DNA of 64,000 nucleotides, taken from assembly GCF_001752365.1 (NCBI RefSeq), contig NZ_MEIY01000001.1:468069-532068 (forward strand). Direction: 5' to 3'. Made by a program: the position numbers and the translations under genes. Of this stretch, positions 18,327-25,962 are shown piece by piece; positions within the stretch are counted from its first letter, which is position 1; every line of letters starts with the position of its first letter. This DNA comes from Marinobacter sp. X15-166B. Lineage in GTDB: Bacteria > Pseudomonadota > Gammaproteobacteria > Pseudomonadales > Oleiphilaceae. Under the pieces are notes generated by a model. It ran no database searches. It saw nothing but the letters and a program-made list of their open reading frames with translations, and was not told where the DNA came from.

Positions 18327-19370
18327 TTAGTTCCTGAATGGCCACAACCTGAAAAAACGTCGTACCCGCTGCCAGATCTCCCCGAGCCCGTTGGGTTCAA
18401 AGATCAGAAAACCGACAATCAGCGCGCCAAAAATGATGCCCAGCATCGGCGACATGAATACCGGGGCGTTCGGGTAAAACGGGGTAAGCGTGGCGGTGAG
18501 CAGATTGAGCATTTCGGGTATCAGGGTCATAAAGGCGGCTCCGAGAATGCCCCCCAGCAAGTTGCCCATGCCGCCGACAATCACCGCCGCCAGATAAAAA
18601 ATGGACAGGGACAGCGGGAAACTTTCCGGGGTGACCACCCGGTAAAAATAGGCAAACAGACCACCCGCCACCCCCGCATAAAAGGAACTGAGTGCGAACG
18701 ACATCAGTTTGTACCGCAACAGGTTGATGCCCAGTATTTCGGCCGATATGTCCCGGTCGCGGATCGCGATAAACGCCCGCCCGGTGCGGGTCCGGAACAC
18801 GTTTTTGGCCGCCAGCACCATGACCACCGCCAGCGGTACGATAATAAAATACATCTCGAAATCACTTTGGAATGTCAGCCCGAACAGATGGGCAGGCGGC
18901 AGGCTCAGGCCGCCCATACCACCGGTCACAGCCTGCCACTCGGCAAAGATGAAATGCAGGAAGACACTCGCGGCCAGGGTCGCAATCGCCAGATACAGGC
19001 CCTTCACCCGCAGGGACGGCAACCCCACCAGAATGCCCACCGCGGCGGTCAGCAGTCCGGCCAGCAACAGGGTAAGCGGGAATGGCAGAGCGGTGTGCAG
19101 GGAAAACCAGGCGACCGTATAGCCCCCCACCCCCATAAAGCCCGCCTGTCCGAGGGAAATCAGACCGGTAAATCCGGTCAGAATGTTTAACCCGGTGGTA
19201 CTGATCACCGCGATACCGACCAGGCAACCGATGTACAGGAGATAGGCGTCCGCCACGAACGGAAACACCGCCAGCACCAGCAGAAACACGGCAAACCAGA
19301 ATTTCTGGGTACTGCTGGTCCAGATGGCCTCGTCGGCCTCGTAGCTCTGCTTGGCGTCACCGATGCGCAT
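18327..19370 (-). CDS. LivM-type ABC transporter permease
   Basis: A 347-residue inner-membrane permease with about nine hydrophobic segments. The LivM signatures are NILTGFTGLISLGQAGFMGVGGY (near residues 62-84), FIAIRDRDISAEILGINLLRYKL, the coupling helix near residues 195-217, and GGMGNLLGGILGAAFMTLIPE near residues 268-288. It pairs with the LivH-type permease to form the translocation channel. ATG 19370 follows the livH stop by one base, so translation is coupled. Confidence 0.92.
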   Translation of the reverse strand: MRIGDAKQSYEADEAIWTSSTQKFWFAVFLLVLAVFPFVADAYLLYIGCLVGIAVISTTGLNILTGFTGLISLGQAGFMGVGGYTVAWFSLHTALPFPLTLLLAGLLTAAVGILVGLPSLRVKGLYLAIATLAASVFLHFIFAEWQAVTGGMGGLSLPPAHLFGLTFQSDFEMYFIIVPLAVVMVLAAKNVFRTRTGRAFIAIRDRDISAEILGINLLRYKLMSFALSSFYAGVAGGLFAYFYRVVTPESFPLSLSIFYLAAVIVGGMGNLLGGILGAAFMTLIPEMLNLLTATLTPFYPNAPVFMSPMLGIIFGALIVGFLIFEPNGLGEIWQRVRRFFRLWPFRN

Positions 19371-19371
19371 T

Positions 19372-20250
19372 TCAGACTCGCTCTATTTCATGGGTGCCAA
19401 ACAGCCCGTAAGGCCGCAGCACCAGAATCACCGCCAGCACCGCAAAGGTGGCCGGCATGCGGTACTGACCGCCCAGGTAGGCGCCGGCTACGGTTTCCAG
19501 CCAGCCGATAAACAACCCGGCAATCAGCGCGCCCAAGATGCTGTCCAGCCCGCCGACAATCACCACCACCAACACACTGAGACCGACGGCACCAAACTGC
19601 GGACTCAACCCCCCGGTGGCCGCCACCAGCACACCCGCGAGAGACGCCGCCAGCGAGCCGAACACCCACGCCAGGTTGAACACCCGCCGCACGTTGATGC
19701 CCATGGAATAGGCCGCGGCCTGATCCGACGCGGTAGCCCGCAGGGCCACCCCACCCCGGGAAAAGCGGAAATACAGCAGGTACACCAGCAGCAGCGTGGC
19801 ACCGATCAGGAACCCGTAGGCAATCTTGGGAGCCAGATACAGCTCGCCAAGGAACACCGGCTTGCGGGGCAGGAATTCCGGCAGCAGCTGGGGGTCCGCA
19901 CCCCACCCCAGTTCGACCAGCCCCACCAGAATGCTGGCCAGGCCAATGGTGACCATGACCACCGATATGGAGGATTCGCCCAGCATGGGCCGGATCATCA
20001 CCTTCTCGATCACCCCGCCCAGCACACTGCCGCCCAAGACCGCCAGTGGCAGGGCTACCCAGGGGGACATTTCCATGCCTCCGGCGAAGGCCAGAAACAG
20101 GTAAGCCGCGAACATCATGATCTCGCCGATGGCGAAATTGATCACCCGGGTGGCTTTGTAAATAATCACAAAACCCAAACCGATCAGCCCATAGAGACCA
20201 CCCATGGCCAGACCGGCAAGACTGATTTCCCCAAAGAACAACCAGTCCAC
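19372..20250 (-). CDS. LivH-type ABC transporter permease
   Basis: A 292-residue permease with about eight hydrophobic segments. The signatures include GLYGLIGLGFVIIYKATRVINFA at the start, the coupling helix YFRFSRGGVALRATASDQAAA (near residues 145-165) with GINVRRVF, and VVVIVGGLDSILGALIAGLFIG near residues 227-248. The start is GTG 20250, whose G is also the last base of the TAG stop of the LivG-type gene. It forms the heterodimeric channel with the LivM-type protein. Confidence 0.92.
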   Translation of the reverse strand: MDWLFFGEISLAGLAMGGLYGLIGLGFVIIYKATRVINFAIGEIMMFAAYLFLAFAGGMEMSPWVALPLAVLGGSVLGGVIEKVMIRPMLGESSISVVMVTIGLASILVGLVELGWGADPQLLPEFLPRKPVFLGELYLAPKIAYGFLIGATLLLVYLLYFRFSRGGVALRATASDQAAAYSMGINVRRVFNLAWVFGSLAASLAGVLVAATGGLSPQFGAVGLSVLVVVIVGGLDSILGALIAGLFIGWLETVAGAYLGGQYRMPATFAVLAVILVLRPYGLFGTHEIERV

Positions 20251-21143
20251 TAAGCCACCTCACTCTCTGGATTCAACTTGTGACGCAGACTGTCCATGTC
20301 GCGGGTACCCAGATAAGCCTCGATGACCTCGGCATTGTTCTGCACGTCCGCAGGCAAGCCTTCGGCGATCACCTGACCGAAATTGAGCACCGCAATATGA
20401 TCGGAAATATCCATCACCATGGCCATGTCGTGCTCCACCATCAGGATGGTTACATCCCACTCCTCACGGATATCAAGGATGAACCGGGCCATGTCTTCTT
20501 TTTCTTCCCGGTTCATCCCCGCCACCGGCTCATCCAGCATCAACACCTTGGGACGCATGGCCAGAGCGCGGGCCAGTTCCACCCGCTTCTGCAGCCCGTA
20601 GGGCAGGCTGGCCACCGGCTGGCGCCGGATGTGATCAATTTCCAGAAAATCGATGATGTGGCGTTCCACCTCCCGGCGAACCGCCATTTCTTCGCGCCGC
20701 GCCGGGCCGAAGTACGCCAGCGAAGCCAGCAAACCGCTCTTCATGTGGACGTGCGCACCCAGTTTGATGTTGTCCAGCACGGTCATGCCCCGGAACAAGG
20801 CAATATTTTGAAAGGTGCGGGCCAGCCCCAACGCGGCCCGGGCAGGCGGCTTTACTCCGGTGAGCGGCTTACCTTGATAATGGATGCTGCCCTGCTGGGG
20901 TTGGTAAAATCCGGAAATGCAGTTGAACATCGAGGTCTTGCCCGCACCGTTGGGGCCAATAACGGTGGTAATGCCCTGCTCGGGAACGCGAAAGCTCACG
21001 TCCCGCAACGCGGTCACCCCGCCGAACGACAGGGACAGATTGTGGATCTCGAGTATGTTTTTGTTATGTTCAGTCTTGCCTGACGCCGCACCAACATCAC
21101 TGCCAACAGCTTGAGTCGTTGTCAAATCGCACTCCAGAATCAT
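20250..21143 (-). CDS. LivG-type ABC transporter ATP-binding protein, first gene of the operon
   Basis: A 297-residue ATPase with an N-terminal extension of about 28 residues before ILEIHNLSLSFGGVTALRDV. Walker A is GPNGAGKTSM (near residues 63-72), the LivG-like signature is SLPYGLQKRVELARAL, Walker B is KVLMLDEPVAGMN, and the switch is MVEHDMAMVM. It is the promoter-proximal gene of an operon ordered ATPase(G)-permease(H)-permease(M)-binding protein(K)-ATPase(F)-acyl-CoA ligase. The ATG at 21143 has a weak ribosome site; a later in-frame start before NILEIHN is possible. Confidence 0.9.
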   Translation of the reverse strand: MILECDLTTTQAVGSDVGAASGKTEHNKNILEIHNLSLSFGGVTALRDVSFRVPEQGITTVIGPNGAGKTSMFNCISGFYQPQQGSIHYQGKPLTGVKPPARAALGLARTFQNIALFRGMTVLDNIKLGAHVHMKSGLLASLAYFGPARREEMAVRREVERHIIDFLEIDHIRRQPVASLPYGLQKRVELARALAMRPKVLMLDEPVAGMNREEKEDMARFILDIREEWDVTILMVEHDMAMVMDISDHIAVLNFGQVIAEGLPADVQNNAEVIEAYLGTRDMDSLRHKLNPESEVA

Positions 21144-21150
21144 CCGGATG

Positions 21151-21158
21151 TTATTGTT
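21151..21158 (-). promoter_or_regulatory. CA-motif-like sequence in the livG leader
   Basis: The mRNA reads AACAATAA here, within a longer A-rich stretch AACAAAAACAATAACA just ahead of the start codon. This fits the AAYAAYAA pattern of Crc/Hfq targets in pseudomonads. Confidence 0.35.
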
Positions 21159-21266
21159 TTTGTTATCGCCTTGAGACGAAATGCATGAACTGCATTAAAC
21201 GTAGCCCAAGCGCCGGGCAAAGCCAAGCAAATTTGTATATCTGTCAATCAGATTGCTGAGCATTCA

Positions 21267-22289
21267 TCATTCCAGCTCCCGGCGCCAGCGCACCATGAAC
21301 AGGCGGCGCCGCAGTGGGTCGTCAAAGGCCAGCAGGGAGGCGTTGATGGGGATGGGGTACAGGCGCTCCCCAATCTGGTCGCGCAGCCGCTGGGCCGTAT
21401 AGGGGCCGACCACTTCCGGCAAGACACTGAATAACGGCGTATCACCGGCCAGCACCCGCTGGCCTTCAGGACCGAGTACAAAATTCATGAATCGTCTGGC
21501 GGCCGCCGGGTTGGGCGCATCGCGGTGTATAAACGCCATCCGCATCATCACCAGGGCGTAATCCTGAGGTATCCGCACAATCAGTTCCGGGTGTCGGCGC
21601 GCCCAGGCGATGGCGTAGGAGCCCAGCAGGTTGTAACCCAACCAGTAGCGCCCCTCGGTCAGCCCGGCCAGCATGGCGCGGGTGCTGTTTTCCAGGCTGA
21701 CGTCGACCGCCCCCATGGCAGCCACCAGATCCCAGAATCGCGGTGAATAGCGGGCGTCCTGCTGAAACAGCATCTGCCCGATGCCACTGCTGGCAGGCCC
21801 ATAGGTGGTGACCCGGCCCTTCAGCAGCGCCCGCTGGCCACTCAGCAGCGTATGCAGATCGGCGTGGGTGCCCGGCGGCAGCATATGGCGCGCCAGTTCC
21901 AGCCGGAACACGGTCACAACGGGCTCGAAGGTAAAGCCGAACACCTCGTTGCGCCACTGGGCCCAGGCCGGCCAGTTGCGGGCCGCCTGACTGTGCAGCG
22001 GTTGCGCCAGTCCCTCGTTGACCAGCGCCATTTGCCAGGGCATGGCTGAGCTGATCACCACATCGGGGGGCGGGTCGGTCGTGCGGGCACGTTGGTCCGC
22101 TGCCTGGGTGGAGACGTCCTCATAAATCAACTCGATGTCCGGATGCGCCCGGGCAAACGCGTCCAGCAGCGGCGCGGCCATGTCCCGGTCCAACGCCGCG
22201 GTGACGGTCAGCGGTATGCGCTCCTGCGCCATTACTGCTGAGGCCAGCAACCAGATCCCGGTCAGCACGACCTGCAGGTATCGGGACAT
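21267..22289 (-). CDS. Periplasmic solute-binding protein co-transcribed with the TctDE-like two-component system
   Basis: A 340-residue exported protein of the extracellular iron/polyamine-type solute-binding family (SBP_bac type). The signal peptide is MSRYLQVVLTGIWLLASAVMAQ; the mature part begins RIPLTVTAALDRDMAAPLLDAF, and later shows GPASSGIGQMLF and LGYNLLGSYAIAWARRH. The start ATG 22289 sits one base after the sensor kinase stop; the frame stays open far upstream inside the kinase gene but that part is antisense-like and not coding. There is no permease or ATPase next to it, so it probably serves as a periplasmic accessory of the sensor rather than a transporter subunit. Confidence 0.8.
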   Translation of the reverse strand: MSRYLQVVLTGIWLLASAVMAQERIPLTVTAALDRDMAAPLLDAFARAHPDIELIYEDVSTQAADQRARTTDPPPDVVISSAMPWQMALVNEGLAQPLHSQAARNWPAWAQWRNEVFGFTFEPVVTVFRLELARHMLPPGTHADLHTLLSGQRALLKGRVTTYGPASSGIGQMLFQQDARYSPRFWDLVAAMGAVDVSLENSTRAMLAGLTEGRYWLGYNLLGSYAIAWARRHPELIVRIPQDYALVMMRMAFIHRDAPNPAAARRFMNFVLGPEGQRVLAGDTPLFSVLPEVVGPYTAQRLRDQIGERLYPIPINASLLAFDDPLRRRLFMVRWRRELE

Positions 22290-22290
22290 C

Positions 22291-23688
22291 TCAGAGGACC
22301 TCAGCCGGCTCTGCGGGAAAGCGGACCCCCACCCACAGCCCCTGCCCGGGCTCGCTGCGCAACAACAAGGTGGCTTTGTGCAGGCGTGCAATCGAATCCA
22401 CAATCGCCAGCCCCAGACCGGACCCTCCGGTATCCTGCCGCCCGCCGCGTTCGAAGGGCTGATGCAGCCGGTGCAGCACTTCCTGGCTGACGCCGGGGCC
22501 GGTGTCCGCAATGCTCAGGGTGATCCACTGCGCTGAACGTTCGAGCGCCAGGGTGATCTCGCTGCCGGCGGGGGTGTAACGCAGGGCGTTATCAATCAGA
22601 TTGGCGAGCAATTCCCGCAGGGCCCAGGGTTCACCCCGAATAACACACGGGGTCGCCGGCAAGGCAGCCAGGCCCACATCGTGATTGCGGGCAACCTCGC
22701 GCTCGGCCCACTCGAGGACGGTTTCCCGCAGCAACTCGCGCAGCTCGAGCCGGGTGTGGCTGGCGCCGGTGCCGTGGCCCAGGCGCGCCAGACTCAATAG
22801 CTGGCCAGCCAGCCGGCTGGTGCGCTCGCTGCTGTCATGAACGGTTTGCAGCGCTCGGCGCCAGTCCTCCGGATTGTCACTCTGCAGCGCCAGCTCACTG
22901 GCGCTCTGCAGGCCCGCCAACGGGGTTTTTAGCTGGTGACTGGCGTCCGCGGTGAACCGCAGCAAGGTGTTGCGTCCCTCGCGCTGGCGTTCGAACAGGG
23001 CGTTCAGGGTGTCCACCAGTTCAGAAAGTTCGCCAGGTACCCGGGCGTTCAAGGGGCTGACATCGTCCGCCTCGCGGCTGCGCAGCGCGCTTCGCAGGCG
23101 GCGCAACGGCTGCAACGCCATGCGCACGGCCAGCATCAACAACAAGACGGTCAACAGAACCATGACCACAAACCGGGCCAGGGTGCCCAGAAACAATTCG
23201 AGGGCCAGTGCCTTGCGGCCAGCGACCGTATGGCCCACCCAGATTTCCACCGGTTCGGTGGCCTCCCATCCCGCCGCCATCAGTTCCCGGCCATACAGAC
23301 GGACCGGTGTTCCCCGACTCTGCACCCGGGCATAGGCAGGACCGTCGGCGAGGAGATTCCGCACGCTGGCGATCAACGCGCCGCTCAAATTACCGGTGAC
23401 CGGCTGATCGGTGGCGGTTAACAGCCCGTAAAACACCCGCTCCTGGGCGTCGGTGGCCAGGATCTGCAAGGCGGCGGCGGGCATCTCCACAATCGGCTGA
23501 CCATCCTGCCACTGCACCGCTTCCGCGATGGACAAACTGGCGGCTTCCAGCTGGCTGTCGTAGGCACGGTCGGCGGCGCGCTGGGCGCCGGTGTAGGCTT
23601 CAACCAGCAACAAGGTGCCGAGTAAACCCACCGTGGCCAGCAGCCAGCCCGCCAGGCGTCCCTTGAGCGTGCCCACCCTGGCGGTCAC
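22291..23688 (-). CDS. tctE: TctE-like sensor histidine kinase
   Basis: A 465-residue membrane kinase. Membrane segment 1 is LAGWLLATVGLLGTLLLVEAY. A periplasmic 2CSK_N-type domain of about 120 residues follows, then segment 2 (FVVMVLLTVLLLMLAVRMAL), HAMP, the H-box DASHQLKTPLAGL with the phosphoacceptor His near residue 252, N-box NLIDNALRY, and G-boxes DTGPGV and GGSGLGLAIV. GTG 23688 overlaps the response regulator stop. Family and neighbours fit control of the divergent tctCBA genes by external tricarboxylates. The signal may pass through the adjacent solute-binding protein. Confidence 0.85.
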   Translation of the reverse strand: MTARVGTLKGRLAGWLLATVGLLGTLLLVEAYTGAQRAADRAYDSQLEAASLSIAEAVQWQDGQPIVEMPAAALQILATDAQERVFYGLLTATDQPVTGNLSGALIASVRNLLADGPAYARVQSRGTPVRLYGRELMAAGWEATEPVEIWVGHTVAGRKALALELFLGTLARFVVMVLLTVLLLMLAVRMALQPLRRLRSALRSREADDVSPLNARVPGELSELVDTLNALFERQREGRNTLLRFTADASHQLKTPLAGLQSASELALQSDNPEDWRRALQTVHDSSERTSRLAGQLLSLARLGHGTGASHTRLELRELLRETVLEWAEREVARNHDVGLAALPATPCVIRGEPWALRELLANLIDNALRYTPAGSEITLALERSAQWITLSIADTGPGVSQEVLHRLHQPFERGGRQDTGGSGLGLAIVDSIARLHKATLLLRSEPGQGLWVGVRFPAEPAEVL

Positions 23689-24353
23689 TCCCCGTCGTCC
23701 TCCAGCCGGTAGCCCAACCCGCGCAACGTACGGATGCGCACGCCACTGCCCTGCAGGCGTTTGCGCAGCCGGCTGATGTACACCTCCAGCGCATTGGGCC
23801 CGGCTTCGCCGAATCCGAACAGCCGGTCAATCAGCTGCTCCCGTGGGGCGATCCGCCCGGCATGGAGCAGCAACCCCTGCATCAGCCCCAACTCCCGGGG
23901 AGGCAGATCCAGCCGCTGGTCGTGCAAGGTCACATCGCCGGAGGCGGGATCAAAACACAGGGGGCCAAAGCGCAGCCGGTTGTCGGTGCGCTGCTGGCTG
24001 CGGCGCAGCAGGGCGCGGACCCGGGCCTGCAACTCCGGCAAGGAGAACGGCTTGGTCAGGTAGTCATCGGCGCCGGTATCCAATCCAGCCACACGTTCAG
24101 CCACCCCGTCCCGGGCGGTGAGTATCAGCACCGGCGTGGCATTGCCCCGCTTGCGGAGTTCCGCCAACAGCGCCAGGCCGCTGCCATCGGGCAGGCCCAG
24201 ATCCAGTACCACCAGATCAAACTCACTGTGAGACAGGGCCGACCGGGCTTCGCTCAAGCGGTGAAACACCTCCACCGTGTTGCCCAACGGCGCCAGCCCC
24301 TGAGTCAGTGAAGCGGCAAGCAACGGGTCGTCTTCAACAATAAGCAGGCGCAT
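23685..24353 (-). CDS. tctD: TctD-like response regulator (OmpR family)
   Basis: A 222-residue regulator. The receiver has the acidic pair EDD near residues 7-9, the phosphoacceptor aspartate in LVVLDLGLPDGSG near residue 51, the conserved Thr in LILTARDG and the Lys in YLTKPFS. The C-terminal winged helix ends with VYISRLRKRLQGSGVRIRTLRGLGYRL. It is first in the operon tctD-tctE-binding protein and divergent from tctCBA across 166 bases, the arrangement in which TctD activates the transporter genes. Confidence 0.9.
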   Translation of the reverse strand: MRLLIVEDDPLLAASLTQGLAPLGNTVEVFHRLSEARSALSHSEFDLVVLDLGLPDGSGLALLAELRKRGNATPVLILTARDGVAERVAGLDTGADDYLTKPFSLPELQARVRALLRRSQQRTDNRLRFGPLCFDPASGDVTLHDQRLDLPPRELGLMQGLLLHAGRIAPREQLIDRLFGFGEAGPNALEVYISRLRKRLQGSGVRIRTLRGLGYRLEDDGE

Positions 24354-24409
24354 GGTGTGAGCATTCCGGGGTCTTGCGGGTGGCTTGAGACGATAATTAT
24401 AGAGGTCTG

Positions 24410-24427
24410 ACAGGTTGATGACAGGTT
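24410..24427. promoter_or_regulatory. Tandem ACAGGTT repeats, candidate TctD binding site
   Basis: ACAGGTT occurs at 24410-24416 and again at 24421-24427, exactly 11 bases apart, in the gap between tctD and tctC. One-helical-turn direct repeats are the usual target of OmpR-family dimers. A separate hairpin-like ATCACT/AGTGAT repeat lies at 24448-24465, nearer tctC. Binding is inferred. Confidence 0.45.
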
Positions 24428-24493
24428 AGGTCGTTAGTATCGGTTTAATCACTCCCAAAAGTGATAGCAAGAGTAGGTTCTCGCACCTTTGCG

Positions 24494-24501
24494 AAAAACA
24501 A
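24494..24501 (+). promoter_or_regulatory. CA-motif-like sequence in the tctC leader
   Basis: AAAAACAA (AANAANAA type) lies about ten bases before the GGAG of tctC. In pseudomonads related uptake genes are under Crc/Hfq control. A looser match than those at glyA and the small symporter gene. Confidence 0.25.
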
Positions 24502-24519
24502 AGACACCTGGAGTCTTTT

Positions 24520-25506
24520 ATGAAACTCAACTCCACTTTACTGCGTTGGTCTGCCCCTCTGGTTATGGGTGCGGCCCTGGTATCTGGTAATGCTGTCGCC
24601 CAAGCCGGCGCCACAGAATGCATAGCCCCGGCCAAGCCCGGCGGTGGTTACGACCTGACCTGCCGTCTGGCCGCCAATGGTCTGCAAGACACCCAGCTGA
24701 TCAGTCGCCCGATGATGGTCAGCTACATGCCCGGCGGTATCGGCGCGGTTGCCTACAACCACGTCAACGGCGTGCGTAAGGCTGATCCCAACCTGATTGT
24801 GGCGGCCAGCACCGGCGCTGCGGTGAATCTGGCCCTCGGTAAGCTCGGCAAATACGACGCGAGCGAAGTACGCTGGCTGGGCGCCTTGGGGGTGGATTAT
24901 GGCGCCATAGTGGTGAAAGCCGATGCCCCTTGGCAGAACCTCGATGAGTTGATGAAAGACCTGCACAAGAACCCGAGCAGCATCGTCTTTGGCGCCGGCG
25001 GCACGGTGGGCAGCCAGGACTGGATGAAAGCCGCGCTGGTGGCCAAAGCCACCGGAGTATCACCCCGTGCGCTGCGCTACGTGGCGTTTGAAGGCGGCGG
25101 CGAGTCCCTGGCGGCTCTGCTGGGCGGCCACATCAAGGTGTTCACCGGCGATCTGTCGGAGCTGCGCCCCCATCTGGACAGCGGCAAGGTGCGTGTCCTG
25201 GCGGCGCTGGCCGACAAACGCGCGGAGGGCCCTTATGCCGACATACCTACCGCCATTGAGCAGGGCTACGACGTGGAATGGCCAATCTGGCGCGGCTATT
25301 ACATGGGCCCGAATGTGAGCGACGAGGCTTACAACGCCTGGGTCGAGCGGTTCACAGAGTTGTCTGAGCGGGAGCAGTTCGCCGAGCTGCGCGAAGCCCG
25401 CGGTCTGTTCCCCATGACGCTGGTGGGTGACGAGTTCGACACCTATGTGAAAAAGCAGGTTGCGCAGTTCAAGCAACTGGCTAAAGAAGTGGGGTTGATG
25501 AAATGA
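24520..25506 (+). CDS. tctC: Tripartite tricarboxylate transporter binding protein TctC
   Basis: A 328-residue periplasmic protein of the Bug/TctC family. The signal peptide ends near NAVAQAGA. The mature start CIAPAKPGGGYDLTCRLAANGL is the characteristic first loop, with KPGGGYD binding the carboxylate and the cysteines probably paired. Further on are SYMPGGIGAVAYNHV and GAGGTVGSQDWMKA. It delivers citrate or a related acid to TctAB. A Shine-Dalgarno GGAG precedes ATG 24520. Its stop overlaps tctB as ATGA. Confidence 0.93.
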   Translation: MKLNSTLLRWSAPLVMGAALVSGNAVAQAGATECIAPAKPGGGYDLTCRLAANGLQDTQLISRPMMVSYMPGGIGAVAYNHVNGVRKADPNLIVAASTGAAVNLALGKLGKYDASEVRWLGALGVDYGAIVVKADAPWQNLDELMKDLHKNPSSIVFGAGGTVGSQDWMKAALVAKATGVSPRALRYVAFEGGGESLAALLGGHIKVFTGDLSELRPHLDSGKVRVLAALADKRAEGPYADIPTAIEQGYDVEWPIWRGYYMGPNVSDEAYNAWVERFTELSEREQFAELREARGLFPMTLVGDEFDTYVKKQVAQFKQLAKEVGLMK

Positions 25507-25952
25507 ACATCGCCGCCGACCGGATTTTAGGGCTTGCCCTGATCGGTTTGGCGGCGCTGGCCGCCTTCAACGCGTCGCAATTCGAGGTCATGTTCAGCTA
25601 CGAACCGGTCGGGCCGAAAGCCTTCCCGATTCTGCTGTCGGCCATATTGGCCGGTTTGTCGCTGGTGCTGGTGTTTCGCCCCGGCGACAACGGCGAATGG
25701 CCCGACAAACACGTCGCGTTAAGGCTGCTGGCGGTGCTGGCCGTGCTGTTGGTGTACGCCCTCCTGTTTACCCGTCTGGGCTTTATGGTCACCACTCTGG
25801 TGGCTGTCCTGATGCTGGCACGTCTGTTCGCAGCCTCCTGGGCGAAGGCACTGGTGGCCGGTGTGCTGATGTCGGTAGGAAGCTACTACCTGTTCACCCT
25901 GGGGCTGGGCATTTCTTTGCCAACGGGCCTTTGGCTGCCCAACTTTAACTGA
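25503..25952 (+). CDS. tctB: Tripartite tricarboxylate transporter small permease TctB
   Basis: A 149-residue protein with four hydrophobic segments, the usual size and pattern of TctB. It begins with the ADRILGLALIGLAALAAF helix, then GPKAFPILLSAILAGLSLVLVF (the family's conserved G-x-FP loop), two more helices, and ends LPTGLWLPNF. It pairs with TctA in the membrane. It is translationally coupled to tctC through ATGA and ends 10 bases before tctA. Confidence 0.92.
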   Translation: MNIAADRILGLALIGLAALAAFNASQFEVMFSYEPVGPKAFPILLSAILAGLSLVLVFRPGDNGEWPDKHVALRLLAVLAVLLVYALLFTRLGFMVTTLVAVLMLARLFAASWAKALVAGVLMSVGSYYLFTLGLGISLPTGLWLPNFN

Positions 25953-25962
25953 GGCCTCCGTC

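Noticed and set aside
17055..19190. 711-codon plus-strand open frame across the livK/livM genes
   Set aside because: It is antisense to well-supported Liv genes, rich in His, Gln, Arg and Gly as expected for a shadow of GC-rich coding DNA, and has no recognisable domain.
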